From Nitrosospira briensis (GTDB lineage: Bacteria > Pseudomonadota > Gammaproteobacteria > Burkholderiales > Nitrosomonadaceae): a stretch of 64,000 bases of DNA. Positions within the stretch are counted from its first letter, which is position 1. The number at the start of each line of letters is the position of its first letter. Location of the stretch: assembly GCF_900115125.1 (NCBI RefSeq), contig NZ_FOVJ01000006.1, forward strand, positions 1 through 64,000, in the 5' to 3' direction. Both the position numbers and the translations under genes were made by a program. The notes beneath the pieces were generated by a model. It saw only the letters and a program-made list of their open reading frames with translations. It ran no database searches and was not told where the DNA came from. Shown one piece after another: positions 32,599-42,766 of the stretch.

Positions 32599-34149
32599 GT
32601 GGAGAACAAAAAACGACTCATTCCAATCATTGCCGTGATCGCCATAGGAATAGCACTGGGCGGTCTTATTCTCACACTGGATAAAACAGCGCAACCTACC
32701 TCAACCGGGTCTGAAACCGATGCCGGAGCTGAAGCGGCCGACGTCGAGGATTCTGCCGATAAACGTGGATCCTCAAAGGGCGACACTGACTCTCGATACC
32801 GCGCAGGCCCAAAAGGAGGCAAACTGTTCACAACAGATGAACTCGGCCTGGAAGTGACCATTTTCGAAAAGGGCGTCCTGCCGCGGTTCCGGCTTTATCT
32901 GTATGAAAATGGCAAGCCGCTACCCCCTTCTGCCGCCAAAGTTACCGTAACACTGTCACGGCTTGGCGCCCCTGCTCAGGTATACAAGTTCAAGCCTGAG
33001 GTCGATTACCTGGTGGGCGACCAAATAGTAGAGGAGCCTCATTCGTTCGATGCCGCAATTGCCGCCGAGTGGAAGGGAAAAACCTTTCACTGGAAATATA
33101 GCCAGGTCGAAGCCCGCGTGGAAATGCCCGACGAAATGCTGAAAAGCATTGGCGTCGAAATACTGACGGCCGGGCCGGCGATCATCAAACAGACGCTCAA
33201 GCTGCCCGGCGAGATCATCTTCAATGAACACGCTATTGTGCAGGTAGTACCTCGCTTGCCGGGAATCGTCACGTCCGTCGAGCGTCATCATGGTCAGCAA
33301 GTAAAGAAGGGAGATGTTCTTGCGGTCATCGAGAGCCAGGCACTCGCTGAGCTGCGCAGCCAATATCGTGTGGCCCGAAAGCGATTGGCACTGGCACGCA
33401 CTACCTATGAGCGAGAGAAGCGGCTCTGGGAGGAGAAAATTTCCGCCAAACAGGACTATCTCATGGCACAAACGTTGTGGAATGAGGCGGAGATAGCACT
33501 GGACCTTGCTTCGGTAAAGCTTGCCGCACTGGGCGTACAGCCCGAATCGGATTCATACGGAAGCACCTTGGCGCGCTATGAAATCCGCGCACCTATCTCC
33601 GGGCTCGTCATTGAAAAATCCATCGCATTGGGACAAACACTCAAGGAAGACAGCAATATCTTCACCATTGCCGATGTATCGACAGTGTGGACGGCAATAA
33701 CGGTTTACCCGCGAGATGTAGCGGCGGTCAAGGTCGGTCAAAAAGCGATAGTCAAAGCGACTGCATCGGATATCAAGGGACAAGGCGCCGTCACCTTCAT
33801 AACAGCCTTGGTGGGCGGGCAAACGCGCAACGCCACTGCGCGGATCGAGCTCGAAAACAAGGACGGCAAATGGCGTCCTGGCATGTTTGTAAATGCGGAA
33901 TTGGTGACCGAAGAAATCCAGGTTCCCGTTGCGGTATCCACAACCGCTATTCAAACATTCAATGAGTGGACGGTGGTGTTCGGCCGCTACGGCCAATACT
34001 TCGAAGCACGTCTGCTGGAACTGGGCCGCAGCGACGGCAACATGGTAGAGGTGCTGGAGGGATTTCGCGCAGGAGAACAATACGCAGGGGGCAACAGTTT
34101 TGCGATCAAGGCTGAGCTGGGCAAATCAGGCGCAACTCACGACCACTGA
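32599..34149 (+). CDS. czcB: Periplasmic adaptor of RND metal efflux (CzcB-type)
   Basis: A 516-residue membrane-fusion protein: N-terminal anchor (IIAVIAIGIALGGLILTL), an acidic linker, an N-terminal extra domain found in metal-specific adaptors (GPKGGKLFTTDELGLEVTIF), then a biotinyl/lipoyl domain (VERHHGQQVKKGDVLAVIES) split by a helical hairpin, and a beta-barrel/membrane-proximal end. It links the CzcA pump to CzcC in the periplasm. It starts with GTG at 32599 preceded by AAGGAG. Confidence 0.92.
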   Translation: MENKKRLIPIIAVIAIGIALGGLILTLDKTAQPTSTGSETDAGAEAADVEDSADKRGSSKGDTDSRYRAGPKGGKLFTTDELGLEVTIFEKGVLPRFRLYLYENGKPLPPSAAKVTVTLSRLGAPAQVYKFKPEVDYLVGDQIVEEPHSFDAAIAAEWKGKTFHWKYSQVEARVEMPDEMLKSIGVEILTAGPAIIKQTLKLPGEIIFNEHAIVQVVPRLPGIVTSVERHHGQQVKKGDVLAVIESQALAELRSQYRVARKRLALARTTYEREKRLWEEKISAKQDYLMAQTLWNEAEIALDLASVKLAALGVQPESDSYGSTLARYEIRAPISGLVIEKSIALGQTLKEDSNIFTIADVSTVWTAITVYPRDVAAVKVGQKAIVKATASDIKGQGAVTFITALVGGQTRNATARIELENKDGKWRPGMFVNAELVTEEIQVPVAVSTTAIQTFNEWTVVFGRYGQYFEARLLELGRSDGNMVEVLEGFRAGEQYAGGNSFAIKAELGKSGATHDH

Positions 34150-34210
34150 CCAATGACTACCCGAGAATCTCACCGTTCCAGGGGCGAAAAGACCGGCCCG
34201 AACTCATATC

Positions 34211-37200
34211 ATGATTGAACATATTCTACGAATATCGATCCAGCAACGCGGCCTGGTCCTCATGGCGGTAACAGGAATGGCCATGCTGGGATTCTACAGC
34301 TATCAGAAACTACCCATCGATGCGGTGCCGGATATTACCAACGTGCAGGTACAAATCAACACGCACGCGCCGGGTTACTCTCCTGTCGAGGCAGAGCAGC
34401 GTGTAACGTTTCCGATCGAGATTATCATGGCCGGACTCCCCAATCTTGAGTATACGCGTTCGCTCTCACGCTACGAATTGTCGCAGGTCACTGTTATTTT
34501 CAAGGATGGGACCGATATCTACCTTGCTCGCCAGTTAGTGGGTCAACGAATTGAGGAGGCAAAAGACCGGCTACCCGCTGGCGTCGAGCCAACAATGGGT
34601 CCTATCTCCACGGGACTGGGTGAGATCTTCATGTGGTCGGTTGACGCCGAAAAGGGAGCGGCCAAACCTGATGGCTCGGCATATACCCCAACCGACCTGC
34701 GTGAAATTCAGGACTGGATCATCCGGCCGCAACTACGCCTGGTGCCAGGCGTCACGGAAATCAACTCCATCGGTGGTTATGTCAAACAGTTTCATGTAGC
34801 ACCCTACCCCGAAAAGCTGATCTCTTTGGGATTAACCCTGCAGGATGTGGTTACCGCACTGGAACGCAACAACCTCAATGTCGGAGCAGGTTATATTGAA
34901 AAAAGCGGCGAACAGCATCTGGTTCGCTTGCCCGGGCAGGTAACCAACCTGGACGAGATCGGTAACATCCTGCTCGGTTCACGGCTGGGAATACCCATAC
35001 GCATCAGCGACGTGGCGGACATTCTGATAGGCAAGGAGTTGCGCACCGGCGCAGCTACCCAGAACGGTGGTGAAGTGGTTCTCGGCACAGCGCATATGCT
35101 GATCGGTGAAAATAGCCGTGCCGTTGCTCAAGCAACGGCAGAAAAACTTGCGGATATCAATCGCACGTTGCCTGAAGGCGTGGGTGCCACTCCTGTTTAT
35201 GATCGCACTATCCTGGTGGACAAAACCATCCGGACAGTGGCAACCAATCTGTTCGAAGGCGCTGTGCTGGTAATCGTCGTGCTATTCCTGTTTCTGGGTA
35301 ATCTGCGCGCGGCGATCATTGCTTCGCTCGTCATTCCGCTCTCTATGCTGTTCACCTTCAGCGGTATGGTGGTCAGCAACGTCAGCGCCAATCTGATGAG
35401 TCTGGGCGCACTTGATTTCGGCCTCATCGTGGACGGCGCCATCGTCATCGTCGAGAACAGTATGCGCCGCCTGGCTCATGAACAGATACGGCTCGGGCGG
35501 GAGTTGACTCCCACCGAGCGCATGGCGGCGGTATTCGACGCCACCAGGGAAGCACGACGGGTGCTCATCTATGGCGAGCTTATTATCATGGTCGTTTACT
35601 TTCCCATCTTCACGCTGTCGGGAGTGGAAGGAAAAATGTTTCATCCGATGGCTATCACAGTGGTAACGGCCCTGCTGGGTGCGATGATTCTCTCCGTAAC
35701 ATTCGTCCCGGCGGCGATCGCGCTCTTTCTCTCAGGCAAAGTGGCGGAAAAGGAGAGCGCGGCGGTTGTATGGGCAAAAAAAGCTTATGTACCCGCGTTG
35801 GGCGCGGCAATGCGCAACAAGGGCCTGACGGTGACGATAGCCGTGGTGATCGTGACACTATCCGGCCTGCTGACGACAAGGATGGGTAGTGAGTTTGTGC
35901 CCAGCCTCAACGAGGGTGATATCGCGCTCCACGCGATCCGTATTCCCGGCACAAGCCTGACGACGGCTATCGAAATGCAAGATGAACTGGAAAAAACAAT
36001 CAAGACGTTTCCCGAAGTGGAACTGGTTTTCGCCAAGATAGGAACCGCGGAGATTGCGACCGACCCCATGCCGCCAAGTGTCGCGGATACTTTTGTCATG
36101 CTTAAACCTGAATCGGAATGGCGGGAACAGTACCGGACAAAGGCAGAACTGATTACCGCGCTGGAACAAGCAGTCCGGAAAGTGCCGGGCAATAACTACG
36201 AGTTCACGCAGCCCATACAAATGCGTTTTAACGAATTACTGTCGGGCGTGCGCGCCGATGTTGCAGTAAAAGTGTTCGGTGATGATATGGACACGCTATT
36301 CACCGTCGCCGGACAGATAGAGAAGCTCCTGGAAACAGTTCCTGGAGCAGCGGATGTGAAAATCGAGCAACTTACCGGCTTGCCGGTGCTCACGGTTAAA
36401 TCCGATCGCGCAAAACTTGCGCGTTACGGCTTGAATGTAGCTGACGTACAGGACGCGGTAGCCGTTGCGGTCGGCGGACAGAATGCCGGTACTATCTTCG
36501 AGGGGGACCGCCGCTTCGAATTGCAGGTCCGGCTCCCCGAACAACAGCGCAGCGACATCGAGGCACTCAAGCGTTTGCCGATCGGCCTGCCCGCTTCAGG
36601 CACGCGCGCCGGGGCAAACGTTCAAGATGCTCCAAATGCTCCTTCAGGCAGCTTGCCTGCTTACGTTCGATTGGACGAGGTGGCCAGCCTCGAGGTTGTC
36701 CAGGAACCCAATCAGGTGAGCCGGGAAAATGGCAAGCGAAGAGCGGTCGTTACTGCAAACGTGCGTGGCCGGGACCTGGGTTCCTTCGTCGAGGAAGCGG
36801 AAAAGCTCGTTGGAGAGAGAGTACAGATTCCGCCCGGATACTGGCTGACATGGGGTGGCCAATTCGAGCAGATGATTTCCGCTGCCGAGCGGCTCCAGGT
36901 AGCTATTCCTCTGGCCCTGGGGCTGATACTGATGTTGCTTTATGCCATGTTCGGAAACTATCGGGACGGCCTGCTGATGTTTACGGGCGTCCCGTTCGCG
37001 CTAAGCGGCGGTGTATTGGCCTTGTGGTTGCGCGATATACCCCTGTCCATTTCCGCCGGCGTGGGATTCATCGCCCTGTCGGGTGTGGCAGTGCTGAACG
37101 GTCTGGTCATGCTGTCTTTTATCCGGCATTTGCGTGGGCAGGGCCAGTCGCTGGACGACGCAATAACCAACGGTGCCCTCAGCCGCTTGCGTCCGGTGCT

Positions 37201-37426
37201 CATGACGGCGCTGGTCGCGGCCCTCGGGTTCGTTCCGATGGCCCTCGCTACAAGCATAGGCGCGGAAGTGCAACGCCCTTTAGCAACGGTGGTAATCGGA
37301 GGTGTCTTGTCGTCCACCGCGCTGACTCTGCTGGTGTTGCCGGTCTTGTATCGGCTTGCCCATAGCCGGGATGCTTCTGGGGCCGCGTCCTCTGATGGGA
37401 GCTCGCAATTTCAAGGGTTACCGTGA
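34211..37426 (+). CDS. czcA: RND heavy-metal efflux pump (CzcA-type)
   Basis: A 1071-residue heavy-metal RND transporter exporting divalent cations (Zn2+, Co2+, Cd2+ or Ni2+) in exchange for protons. Twelve helices and two large periplasmic loops are expected. In helix 4 the proton-relay residues D402, D408 and E415 (LDFGLIVDGAIVIVEN) match the divalent-cation CzcA/CnrA type rather than the Cu/Ag CusA type. The N-terminus (LPIDAVPDITNVQVQI) and the end (LVLPVLYRLAHSR) are typical. It lies 61 bases after czcB and completes the operon. No czcD or two-component regulator is adjacent. Confidence 0.95.
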   Translation: MIEHILRISIQQRGLVLMAVTGMAMLGFYSYQKLPIDAVPDITNVQVQINTHAPGYSPVEAEQRVTFPIEIIMAGLPNLEYTRSLSRYELSQVTVIFKDGTDIYLARQLVGQRIEEAKDRLPAGVEPTMGPISTGLGEIFMWSVDAEKGAAKPDGSAYTPTDLREIQDWIIRPQLRLVPGVTEINSIGGYVKQFHVAPYPEKLISLGLTLQDVVTALERNNLNVGAGYIEKSGEQHLVRLPGQVTNLDEIGNILLGSRLGIPIRISDVADILIGKELRTGAATQNGGEVVLGTAHMLIGENSRAVAQATAEKLADINRTLPEGVGATPVYDRTILVDKTIRTVATNLFEGAVLVIVVLFLFLGNLRAAIIASLVIPLSMLFTFSGMVVSNVSANLMSLGALDFGLIVDGAIVIVENSMRRLAHEQIRLGRELTPTERMAAVFDATREARRVLIYGELIIMVVYFPIFTLSGVEGKMFHPMAITVVTALLGAMILSVTFVPAAIALFLSGKVAEKESAAVVWAKKAYVPALGAAMRNKGLTVTIAVVIVTLSGLLTTRMGSEFVPSLNEGDIALHAIRIPGTSLTTAIEMQDELEKTIKTFPEVELVFAKIGTAEIATDPMPPSVADTFVMLKPESEWREQYRTKAELITALEQAVRKVPGNNYEFTQPIQMRFNELLSGVRADVAVKVFGDDMDTLFTVAGQIEKLLETVPGAADVKIEQLTGLPVLTVKSDRAKLARYGLNVADVQDAVAVAVGGQNAGTIFEGDRRFELQVRLPEQQRSDIEALKRLPIGLPASGTRAGANVQDAPNAPSGSLPAYVRLDEVASLEVVQEPNQVSRENGKRRAVVTANVRGRDLGSFVEEAEKLVGERVQIPPGYWLTWGGQFEQMISAAERLQVAIPLALGLILMLLYAMFGNYRDGLLMFTGVPFALSGGVLALWLRDIPLSISAGVGFIALSGVAVLNGLVMLSFIRHLRGQGQSLDDAITNGALSRLRPVLMTALVAALGFVPMALATSIGAEVQRPLATVVIGGVLSSTALTLLVLPVLYRLAHSRDASGAASSDGSSQFQGLP

Positions 37427-37568
37427 ATCCCGCCAGCGCTAACACCGCCCCATTCCACGATATTCGCGCCAAAGCCCTTCACGCCCGGATTTCACTCAGG
37501 GCTGGTGAGCGCCGTATAAGGGACGAATTTGGGTTAAAATATTTTTTTGACCTTTAGGGCGCCACTTC

Positions 37569-38780
37569 ATGAAAAAAACCCGCGTCCCTCACCGCACCAA
37601 ATCACCACGCGTAGTTCAGGAACTGTCTCGCCTGGCGGCTGGGCTTGCCGCATCGGGGAGCCGCATAGAGGACGCATTTTGGGAAAACCGGCTAGCGGCG
37701 AAGATACACGCCCAGTTGCGCACGGGTGACGACCAGAATCTCGAGGCCGCGCTGGATCACCTTTATGACAGTGATCCTTCGGGTTACAGCGAATTTATTT
37801 ACGCCATAGAGGCAGCAATAGAGTGCAGCATATTTACACACGATGATCGCCGCTATGATGTGCTGATGATTGCCGTGCCGGTACTGACCTGGTCGCGCTT
37901 TTCGATTCCTTCGGGGCCAATAGCAGAACCGATGCTCGAGAATTTGAGAACGCAGTTGCAAACACATGTGCTGGCGGAGAATGTTCAGTTCGTGCTTGCG
38001 GACTGCCTGTTCAGCCCCGACCAATTGCCGCGCGGTTATCACCTTACACATGAGCTGGCAGGGAAGTTATGGGCTGCCGCAGTCGCAGGAGAACGCTGTT
38101 TTCATATGAATCCACGCCAACTGGCCGAAACCGGGCGTTTTCTTTCCGACACCCGCTATCTTCTCGGCGCGATTGCAGTGCCGCAGGGAAAGCCCATGTT
38201 CCGCTGGCAGGCGGAGGGAAGCGAGACAAGAGGTGGCAATCCGGCTGCTCCAAAGTTTTCAAAAAAAGAAATCGTGCAAGCATGGCAGACGCATGGCGGC
38301 GAAGCGCTGCGAATTCTATTCCAGGGCTGCGCGTTCGAATTGCTGGTACCCGATGGCTTTTTTTCGGCATGGCGCATGGCCGACCGCCTGGCGCGGCCCT
38401 ATTCCATGCATGCCACGGTTGATTTTTTGCAAACCACCCTGAATATTTCCGCAAGCAGGCTCCGGGCGGTAGTCGCGCCCTTTTATGACCAGTGGCTGGA
38501 GGAATATCGCATAAGTTTTACGCTCAAGGAGCGCGACGACGTACTCTACGGCATAGTCTGGGCACTAGTCGGGGATGAAGACGAAAACAGCGATATTGTG
38601 GGACAAATCGAGACAACATTGCGGGAATGCGGCATAGCACATACCACCCTGTTGCAGAATCGCTTCCTTCTGGAGTACTGCGAAGAATGCGGCGCACCGC
38701 TGTTTCCGAATCCTGAAGGAGAAGTGGTGCACGCCGAGTTTCCGGAAGAGGGTGAAGTTGCCCCAATACACTTACACTGA
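37569..38780 (+). CDS. DUF2863 family protein
   Basis: A 403-residue soluble protein of the betaproteobacterial DUF2863 family. It starts [20 protein letters not shown] and has the family segments [20 protein letters not shown] and RVVAPFYDQ-like text near residue 300. The C-terminus carries a C-x2-C pair in [20 protein letters not shown]. No function is known. The family is nearly restricted to Betaproteobacteria, which supports the taxonomic placement. Confidence 0.8.
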   Translation: MKKTRVPHRTKSPRVVQELSRLAAGLAASGSRIEDAFWENRLAAKIHAQLRTGDDQNLEAALDHLYDSDPSGYSEFIYAIEAAIECSIFTHDDRRYDVLMIAVPVLTWSRFSIPSGPIAEPMLENLRTQLQTHVLAENVQFVLADCLFSPDQLPRGYHLTHELAGKLWAAAVAGERCFHMNPRQLAETGRFLSDTRYLLGAIAVPQGKPMFRWQAEGSETRGGNPAAPKFSKKEIVQAWQTHGGEALRILFQGCAFELLVPDGFFSAWRMADRLARPYSMHATVDFLQTTLNISASRLRAVVAPFYDQWLEEYRISFTLKERDDVLYGIVWALVGDEDENSDIVGQIETTLRECGIAHTTLLQNRFLLEYCEECGAPLFPNPEGEVVHAEFPEEGEVAPIHLH

Positions 38781-38848
38781 TTCCAAGCTTCGGATATGGT
38801 CTTCGAATATACGAAGTCCGCAGCGTAAATTTTTTGTGGAGAAGGAGC

Positions 38849-39268
38849 ATGAGCGAAAAAATCAGAAAATCCGAACAGGAATGGAAAACGCAGCTCACGC
38901 CTCAGCAGTATCATGTCAGCCGCGAAAAAGGCACTGAATCCGCCTTTACCGGCGAATACTGGGACTGCCACGACTCCGGCATATATCGTTGCGTCTGTTG
39001 TGGAACCGCCTTGTTCGACGCGAATACCAAATTCGATTCCGGTACAGGTTGGCCTTCATTCTGGCAACCCATCGACCAGACAAACATCGTGGCGGAGAAA
39101 GATCACAGCTTTTTCATGCGCAGGACAGAAGTGTTGTGTGCTCACTGCGACGCGCATCTCGGCCATGTGTTTGAGGATGGCCCCGCCCCTACCGGATTGC
39201 GCTACTGCATCAATTCCGCGTCCCTCAAGCTCGATCGCGGCTCCGCTGATCAGCGGCCTGGCGGTTAA
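38849..39268 (+). CDS. msrB: Peptide-methionine (R)-S-oxide reductase
   Basis: A 139-residue MsrB, reducing methionine-R-sulfoxide in proteins. Two C-x2-C pairs (CVCCG and CAHCD) hold the structural zinc. The core motif [14 protein letters not shown] is present, and the catalytic Cys lies in RYCINSASL. The end is a little shorter than average. The ATG at 38849 sits just after GAAGGAG; the frame upstream to 38834 is discounted. It should act in oxidative-stress repair with thioredoxin. Confidence 0.95.
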   Translation: MSEKIRKSEQEWKTQLTPQQYHVSREKGTESAFTGEYWDCHDSGIYRCVCCGTALFDANTKFDSGTGWPSFWQPIDQTNIVAEKDHSFFMRRTEVLCAHCDAHLGHVFEDGPAPTGLRYCINSASLKLDRGSADQRPGG

Positions 39269-39527
39269 TAACGTAAGGGCAGAACCGGATATAGTGCGAT
39301 GCGCTTCGGCTGTTGGCATACCTGGGGGAGGATCGCTCCAGCCGTTATTACTTGTTCGAATCCGGTTCGTTGGTTGAAACGGCAGTAATGCCAATTATGC
39401 TCCGCGAGATCAAAGTCACGATATCAAACGCCTATCGTCTAAATCAATCAATATATTCGATAGATTTTTCCCTTTGTAACCGCGATAATTGGCTCATCAG
39501 GCAATTATTGTCGGCTTGCTCCATATC

Positions 39528-40073
39528 ATGAAATTTCTTTTTGATCTTTTTCCTGTAATCCTGTTTTTCATTACTTTCAAGATCTATGGTATTTACGCCG
39601 CTACTGCTGTAGCCATTGCCGCCACTTTTGTGCAAATCGGCTGGGTGTGGTTCCGTCACGGCAAGGTGGACAAAATGCTGTGGGTGAGCCTCGTTCTCAT
39701 TGTTGTCTTCGGTAGTGCAACACTGATTCTGCAGGATGAGACTTTCATCAAGTGGAAACCATCAGTGCTTTACTGGCTTTTCGCCGTCGCATTATTGCTG
39801 GCCCATGCGATTTTCAAGAAGAATTTGATTCGCGCGATGATGAAAGAACAGATTACCCTGCCCGAACCGGTTTGGGGCCGTCTGAACGCCAGTTGGGCCG
39901 CCTTTTTTGCATTGATGGGCGCCGCCAATCTTTACGTGGCCTTCAATTACTCCACCGAAACCTGGGTCAACTTCAAGCTGTTCGGATTTATGGGCCTGAT
40001 GCTGGCTTTTGTCCTGTTACAAGGTTTGATGCTCGGAAAGTATATGGAGAGCAACGACGATAAAGAGACATGA
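39528..40073 (+). CDS. yciB: Septation protein A / inner membrane protein YciB
   Basis: A 181-residue polytopic protein of the YciB (IspZ) family, with the conserved N-terminus [20 protein letters not shown] and five or six helices. [19 protein letters not shown] and [16 protein letters not shown] are further family segments. YciB proteins interact with cell elongation/division proteins in the inner membrane. The start is chosen by homology at 39528; no strong ribosome site is seen. Its stop overlaps the next ATG by 4 bases. Confidence 0.9.
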   Translation: MKFLFDLFPVILFFITFKIYGIYAATAVAIAATFVQIGWVWFRHGKVDKMLWVSLVLIVVFGSATLILQDETFIKWKPSVLYWLFAVALLLAHAIFKKNLIRAMMKEQITLPEPVWGRLNASWAAFFALMGAANLYVAFNYSTETWVNFKLFGFMGLMLAFVLLQGLMLGKYMESNDDKET

Positions 40074-40375
40074 TGCTCTACGCGATAAGCGGGGAAGATG
40101 TTCCCGATAGCCTGGAAAAGCGGCTGGCCGTGCGTCCCGCGCACCTGGAACGTGTCAAGGCATTGCAGGAAGAGGGCCGTCTTGTCCTGGCGGGTCCATA
40201 CCCGGCAATTGACAGCCCGGACCCCGGTCCCGCCGGATTTTCCGGCAGTCTGATCGTGGCCGAATTTGAATCGCTCGAAGCCGCGCGAGCCTGGGCGGAA
40301 GCCGATCCCTATTCCACTTCTGGCGTGTATGGCAAACTGATGATCAGGCCATTCAAAAAAGTTTTGCCCCCATAA
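40070..40375 (+). CDS. yciI: YciI family protein
   Basis: A 101-residue YciI-like protein (ferredoxin-like alpha/beta fold). It has the family His-Asp style positions in [20 protein letters not shown] and the end [14 protein letters not shown]. Coupled to yciB by a 4-base overlap and followed by bolA, an order often seen in Betaproteobacteria. The biochemical role is not established. Confidence 0.88.
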   Translation: MMLYAISGEDVPDSLEKRLAVRPAHLERVKALQEEGRLVLAGPYPAIDSPDPGPAGFSGSLIVAEFESLEAARAWAEADPYSTSGVYGKLMIRPFKKVLPP

Positions 40376-40386
40376 ATAATAAGCCG

Positions 40387-40650
40387 ATGAGCACGATGGA
40401 ACTGATCAGGGAGAAGCTTTCCGTGCTTGAGCCCGTAAAGATTGAAATTCTGGATGAAAGCCCAAGGCATGCGGGCCATGCGGGCGCCAAAAGCGGAGGA
40501 GGGCATTATCTGCTTACCATAGTCTCCCCGAAATTTGCCGGCAAGTCGGCATTGGAGCGGCACCGTCTGATATATACGGCGCTTCAGGAGATGATGCACA
40601 AGAATATTCACGCGTTGAGTGTAAAGGCGTATACTCCCGAAGAAATTTAA
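40387..40650 (+). CDS. BolA family protein
   Basis: An 87-residue BolA-like protein. It contains the class landmarks EILDESPRHAGH (with a His that can help hold an Fe-S cluster with a monothiol glutaredoxin), SGGGHYLLTIVSPKFAGKS and LERHRLIYTALQ. BolA proteins act in Fe-S trafficking or as regulators of morphology. It lies 11 bases after yciI and 25 bases before a PpiC gene, in one apparent operon. Confidence 0.9.
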   Translation: MSTMELIREKLSVLEPVKIEILDESPRHAGHAGAKSGGGHYLLTIVSPKFAGKSALERHRLIYTALQEMMHKNIHALSVKAYTPEEI

Positions 40651-40675
40651 TTTGATCTACTGACAAGGAAGCCCC

Positions 40676-41473
40676 ATGCATTTTTTGAAATTTTCTCAAC
40701 TAACCGCGCTGGGTATTTCTGGGCTGATTGCCGTAACCGCTGTTCACGCTCAGTCCGGCTCAACCATGGCGAAGGTGAACGGCGTGGCGATTCCTCAGTC
40801 GCGCCTCGAACTCATCTTGAAGGCACGTACCGCCCAGGGTCAGCCCGACACTCCTGAAACACGGAAAGCCCTGCGCGAAGATCTCATCACCGAGGAGGTG
40901 ATAGCTCAGGAAGCGAAGAAAAAAGGATTGGATAAAGACCCCGATTTCATAACCCAGATGGAAATGGCGCGCCAGACAGCGCTCGTCCGGGCGTACCAGA
41001 TAGATTACATTAAAAAACATCCGGTCAGCGATGAAGAACTGCGCAAGGAATATGAAGCGGTAAAGACCCAGATGGGTGATAAGGAATACAAGGCGCACCA
41101 TATTCTGGTTGCTACCGAAGAGGAAGCCAAGGATATCATTGCCAATATCAAAAAAGGCACCAAGCTTGAGAAGATCGCCGAGGAAAAATCCCTCGATACA
41201 GGCAGCAAAAATAAGGGTGGCGAACTCGACTGGAGTCCCGCTGCAAGTTATGTCCAGCCCTTCGCGGAAGCCTTGACCAAAATGACCAAAGGACAGCTTA
41301 CCCAGCAGCCGGTCAAAACCCCCTTTGGCTGGCATGTAATCCGGCTGGATGACGTGCGGCCACTGAAGGTCCCCCCATTCGAGGAAATAAAGCAAAATCT
41401 GGCGCAACGTGTATTGCAACGGGAGTTCGCAGCATCAGTCGGCGATCTGCGCGGCAAGGCGAAAGTCGAATAG
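40676..41473 (+). CDS. Periplasmic peptidyl-prolyl isomerase, parvulin (PpiC) type
   Basis: A 265-residue exported foldase with a signal peptide (ALGISGLIAVTAVHAQS), an N-terminal SurA-like helical region (AKVNGVAIPQSRLELILKAR, DLITEEVIAQEAKKKGL) and a parvulin domain (KAHHILVATEEEAKDIIANI, then GELDWSPAASYVQPFAEALT and TPFGWHVIRLDDVR). It catalyses prolyl isomerisation and chaperones envelope proteins. AAGGAAG precedes the ATG. A strong terminator follows. Confidence 0.92.
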   Translation: MHFLKFSQLTALGISGLIAVTAVHAQSGSTMAKVNGVAIPQSRLELILKARTAQGQPDTPETRKALREDLITEEVIAQEAKKKGLDKDPDFITQMEMARQTALVRAYQIDYIKKHPVSDEELRKEYEAVKTQMGDKEYKAHHILVATEEEAKDIIANIKKGTKLEKIAEEKSLDTGSKNKGGELDWSPAASYVQPFAEALTKMTKGQLTQQPVKTPFGWHVIRLDDVRPLKVPPFEEIKQNLAQRVLQREFAASVGDLRGKAKVE

Positions 41474-41494
41474 TCTTGAAAGTCAGTAGCATTG

Positions 41495-41524
41495 AAAAAA
41501 GGCAGTCTCGGCTGCCTTTTTTTT
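41495..41524 (+). terminator. Bidirectional rho-independent terminator
   Basis: AAAAAAGGCAG, a 6-base loop, then CTGCC followed by a run of eight or more T. It lies between the convergent PpiC and alr genes and has A and T runs on both sides, so it can serve both. Confidence 0.85.
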
Positions 41525-41550
41525 CGCCCCATTTCCAGGACCTGATCGAA

Positions 41551-42624
41551 CTATGTTAATTTTTGCATCCTCGGCGCCAACGCACAAAGGAGCTCATAGC
41601 TTACCGTACCCGCCGATTGTGCCACCTCGTCTACAGGCATTCCTTTTCCCCAGAGGGTTACCGGACTACCCACTCCGGCATCCCCTATTTCGCTCAGATC
41701 GACATGCAACATATCCATCGATATACGCCCGACGACACGGGTACGTTTTCCGTTCACCATTACAGGGGTACCGGTGGGTGCATGGCGAGGGTAGCCATCG
41801 GCGTAACCGCCGGCGACAACTCCAACGCGCATAGATCGACTGGTGCGAAAAGTATGTCCGTATCCCACGCCGTCCCCCGCTTTTAGCGTTTGCACCGCAA
41901 TGATCTTGCTCAATACCGTCATTGCCGGAAGCAGATCCAATTCGCTGGCAGCGGTATCCATAAATGGCGACGCGCCATAAAGCATGATGCCGGGACGTAC
42001 CCAGTCTGCATGCGTTTCGGGAAAACGTAGAATGGCGGCGGAATTTGCCAATGACCGCGGTAGATGCCGTCCGTTGGCGACCGCATTGAAACGCTGTAAC
42101 TGCACACCAATGCTATCGTTCCTGCAAGGTTCATCGGCACTGGCGAAATGAGTCATAAGCGTGATCTGTTTCACTGCAGGATGGGCCTTGAGCGTTTCCA
42201 ATACAGCGGGAAATTCCTCAGGCGTGAATCCCAGGCGGTTCATGCCGGTATTGAGCTTCAAGAATACGCTCAATTCCCCGCGCAGCCTTGATGCAGATAG
42301 CATGGCAAGTTGTTCACTGTGATGAATTACCGCGCTCAAATGGTATTGCTCGATCAGCGCCAGTTCATCTGGATCAAAAAAACCTTCGAGCAGCAAAATG
42401 ACCTGGCGATATCCTGCTTCCCGCAGGCGTACGGCAGCATCCAGTTCGAGCATGGCGAACCCGTCGGCACGTGCCAGCGCCTCTGCTGCGCGCAGCAAGC
42501 CGTGACCATACGCGTCCGCTTTGATAACGGCCATTACACGCGAATGGGGAGCATGACGGCGAACGACCGACAGATTATGTTCGAGCGCTGACAGATCAAT
42601 CAGCGCCTGGATAGGACGCGGCAT
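41551..42624 (-). CDS. alr: Alanine racemase
   Basis: A 357-residue PLP-dependent racemase making D-alanine for peptidoglycan. The PLP lysine is K35 in MAVIKADAYGHG. The catalytic Tyr of the other face is in GDGVGYGHTF, and the phosphate-binding/structural segment VGVVAGGYADGYPR follows. Length and domain order are usual. It is convergent with the PpiC gene and divergent from lplT. Confidence 0.96.
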   Translation of the reverse strand: MPRPIQALIDLSALEHNLSVVRRHAPHSRVMAVIKADAYGHGLLRAAEALARADGFAMLELDAAVRLREAGYRQVILLLEGFFDPDELALIEQYHLSAVIHHSEQLAMLSASRLRGELSVFLKLNTGMNRLGFTPEEFPAVLETLKAHPAVKQITLMTHFASADEPCRNDSIGVQLQRFNAVANGRHLPRSLANSAAILRFPETHADWVRPGIMLYGASPFMDTAASELDLLPAMTVLSKIIAVQTLKAGDGVGYGHTFRTSRSMRVGVVAGGYADGYPRHAPTGTPVMVNGKRTRVVGRISMDMLHVDLSEIGDAGVGSPVTLWGKGMPVDEVAQSAGTVSYELLCALAPRMQKLT

Positions 42625-42719
42625 CGGTGTTCAGGAAGATTTAATCATTGGGCGCCGGAGCAGGTGGATTTCAACTGGCCGGCATGAGCGTTTTGATGAT
42701 ATAGCCTGGATGAGCATTG

Positions 42720-42766
42720 TATAATTCCGTGCCTGAGCAAGGACAAGTTCCAGCAAGGAGAATAGT
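42720..42766 (+). promoter_or_regulatory. Candidate lplT promoter and ribosome site
   Basis: A consensus -10 TATAAT is at 42720-42725. TTGATG at 42693-42698 is the nearest -35-like box, but the spacing (21) is long. AAGGAG before the TTG at 42767 fixes the lplT start. Confidence 0.45.

Noticed and set aside
39313-39531. 72-codon frame between msrB and yciB
   Set aside because: Mixed composition without a ribosome site, overlapping the yciB start; probably the yciB leader.
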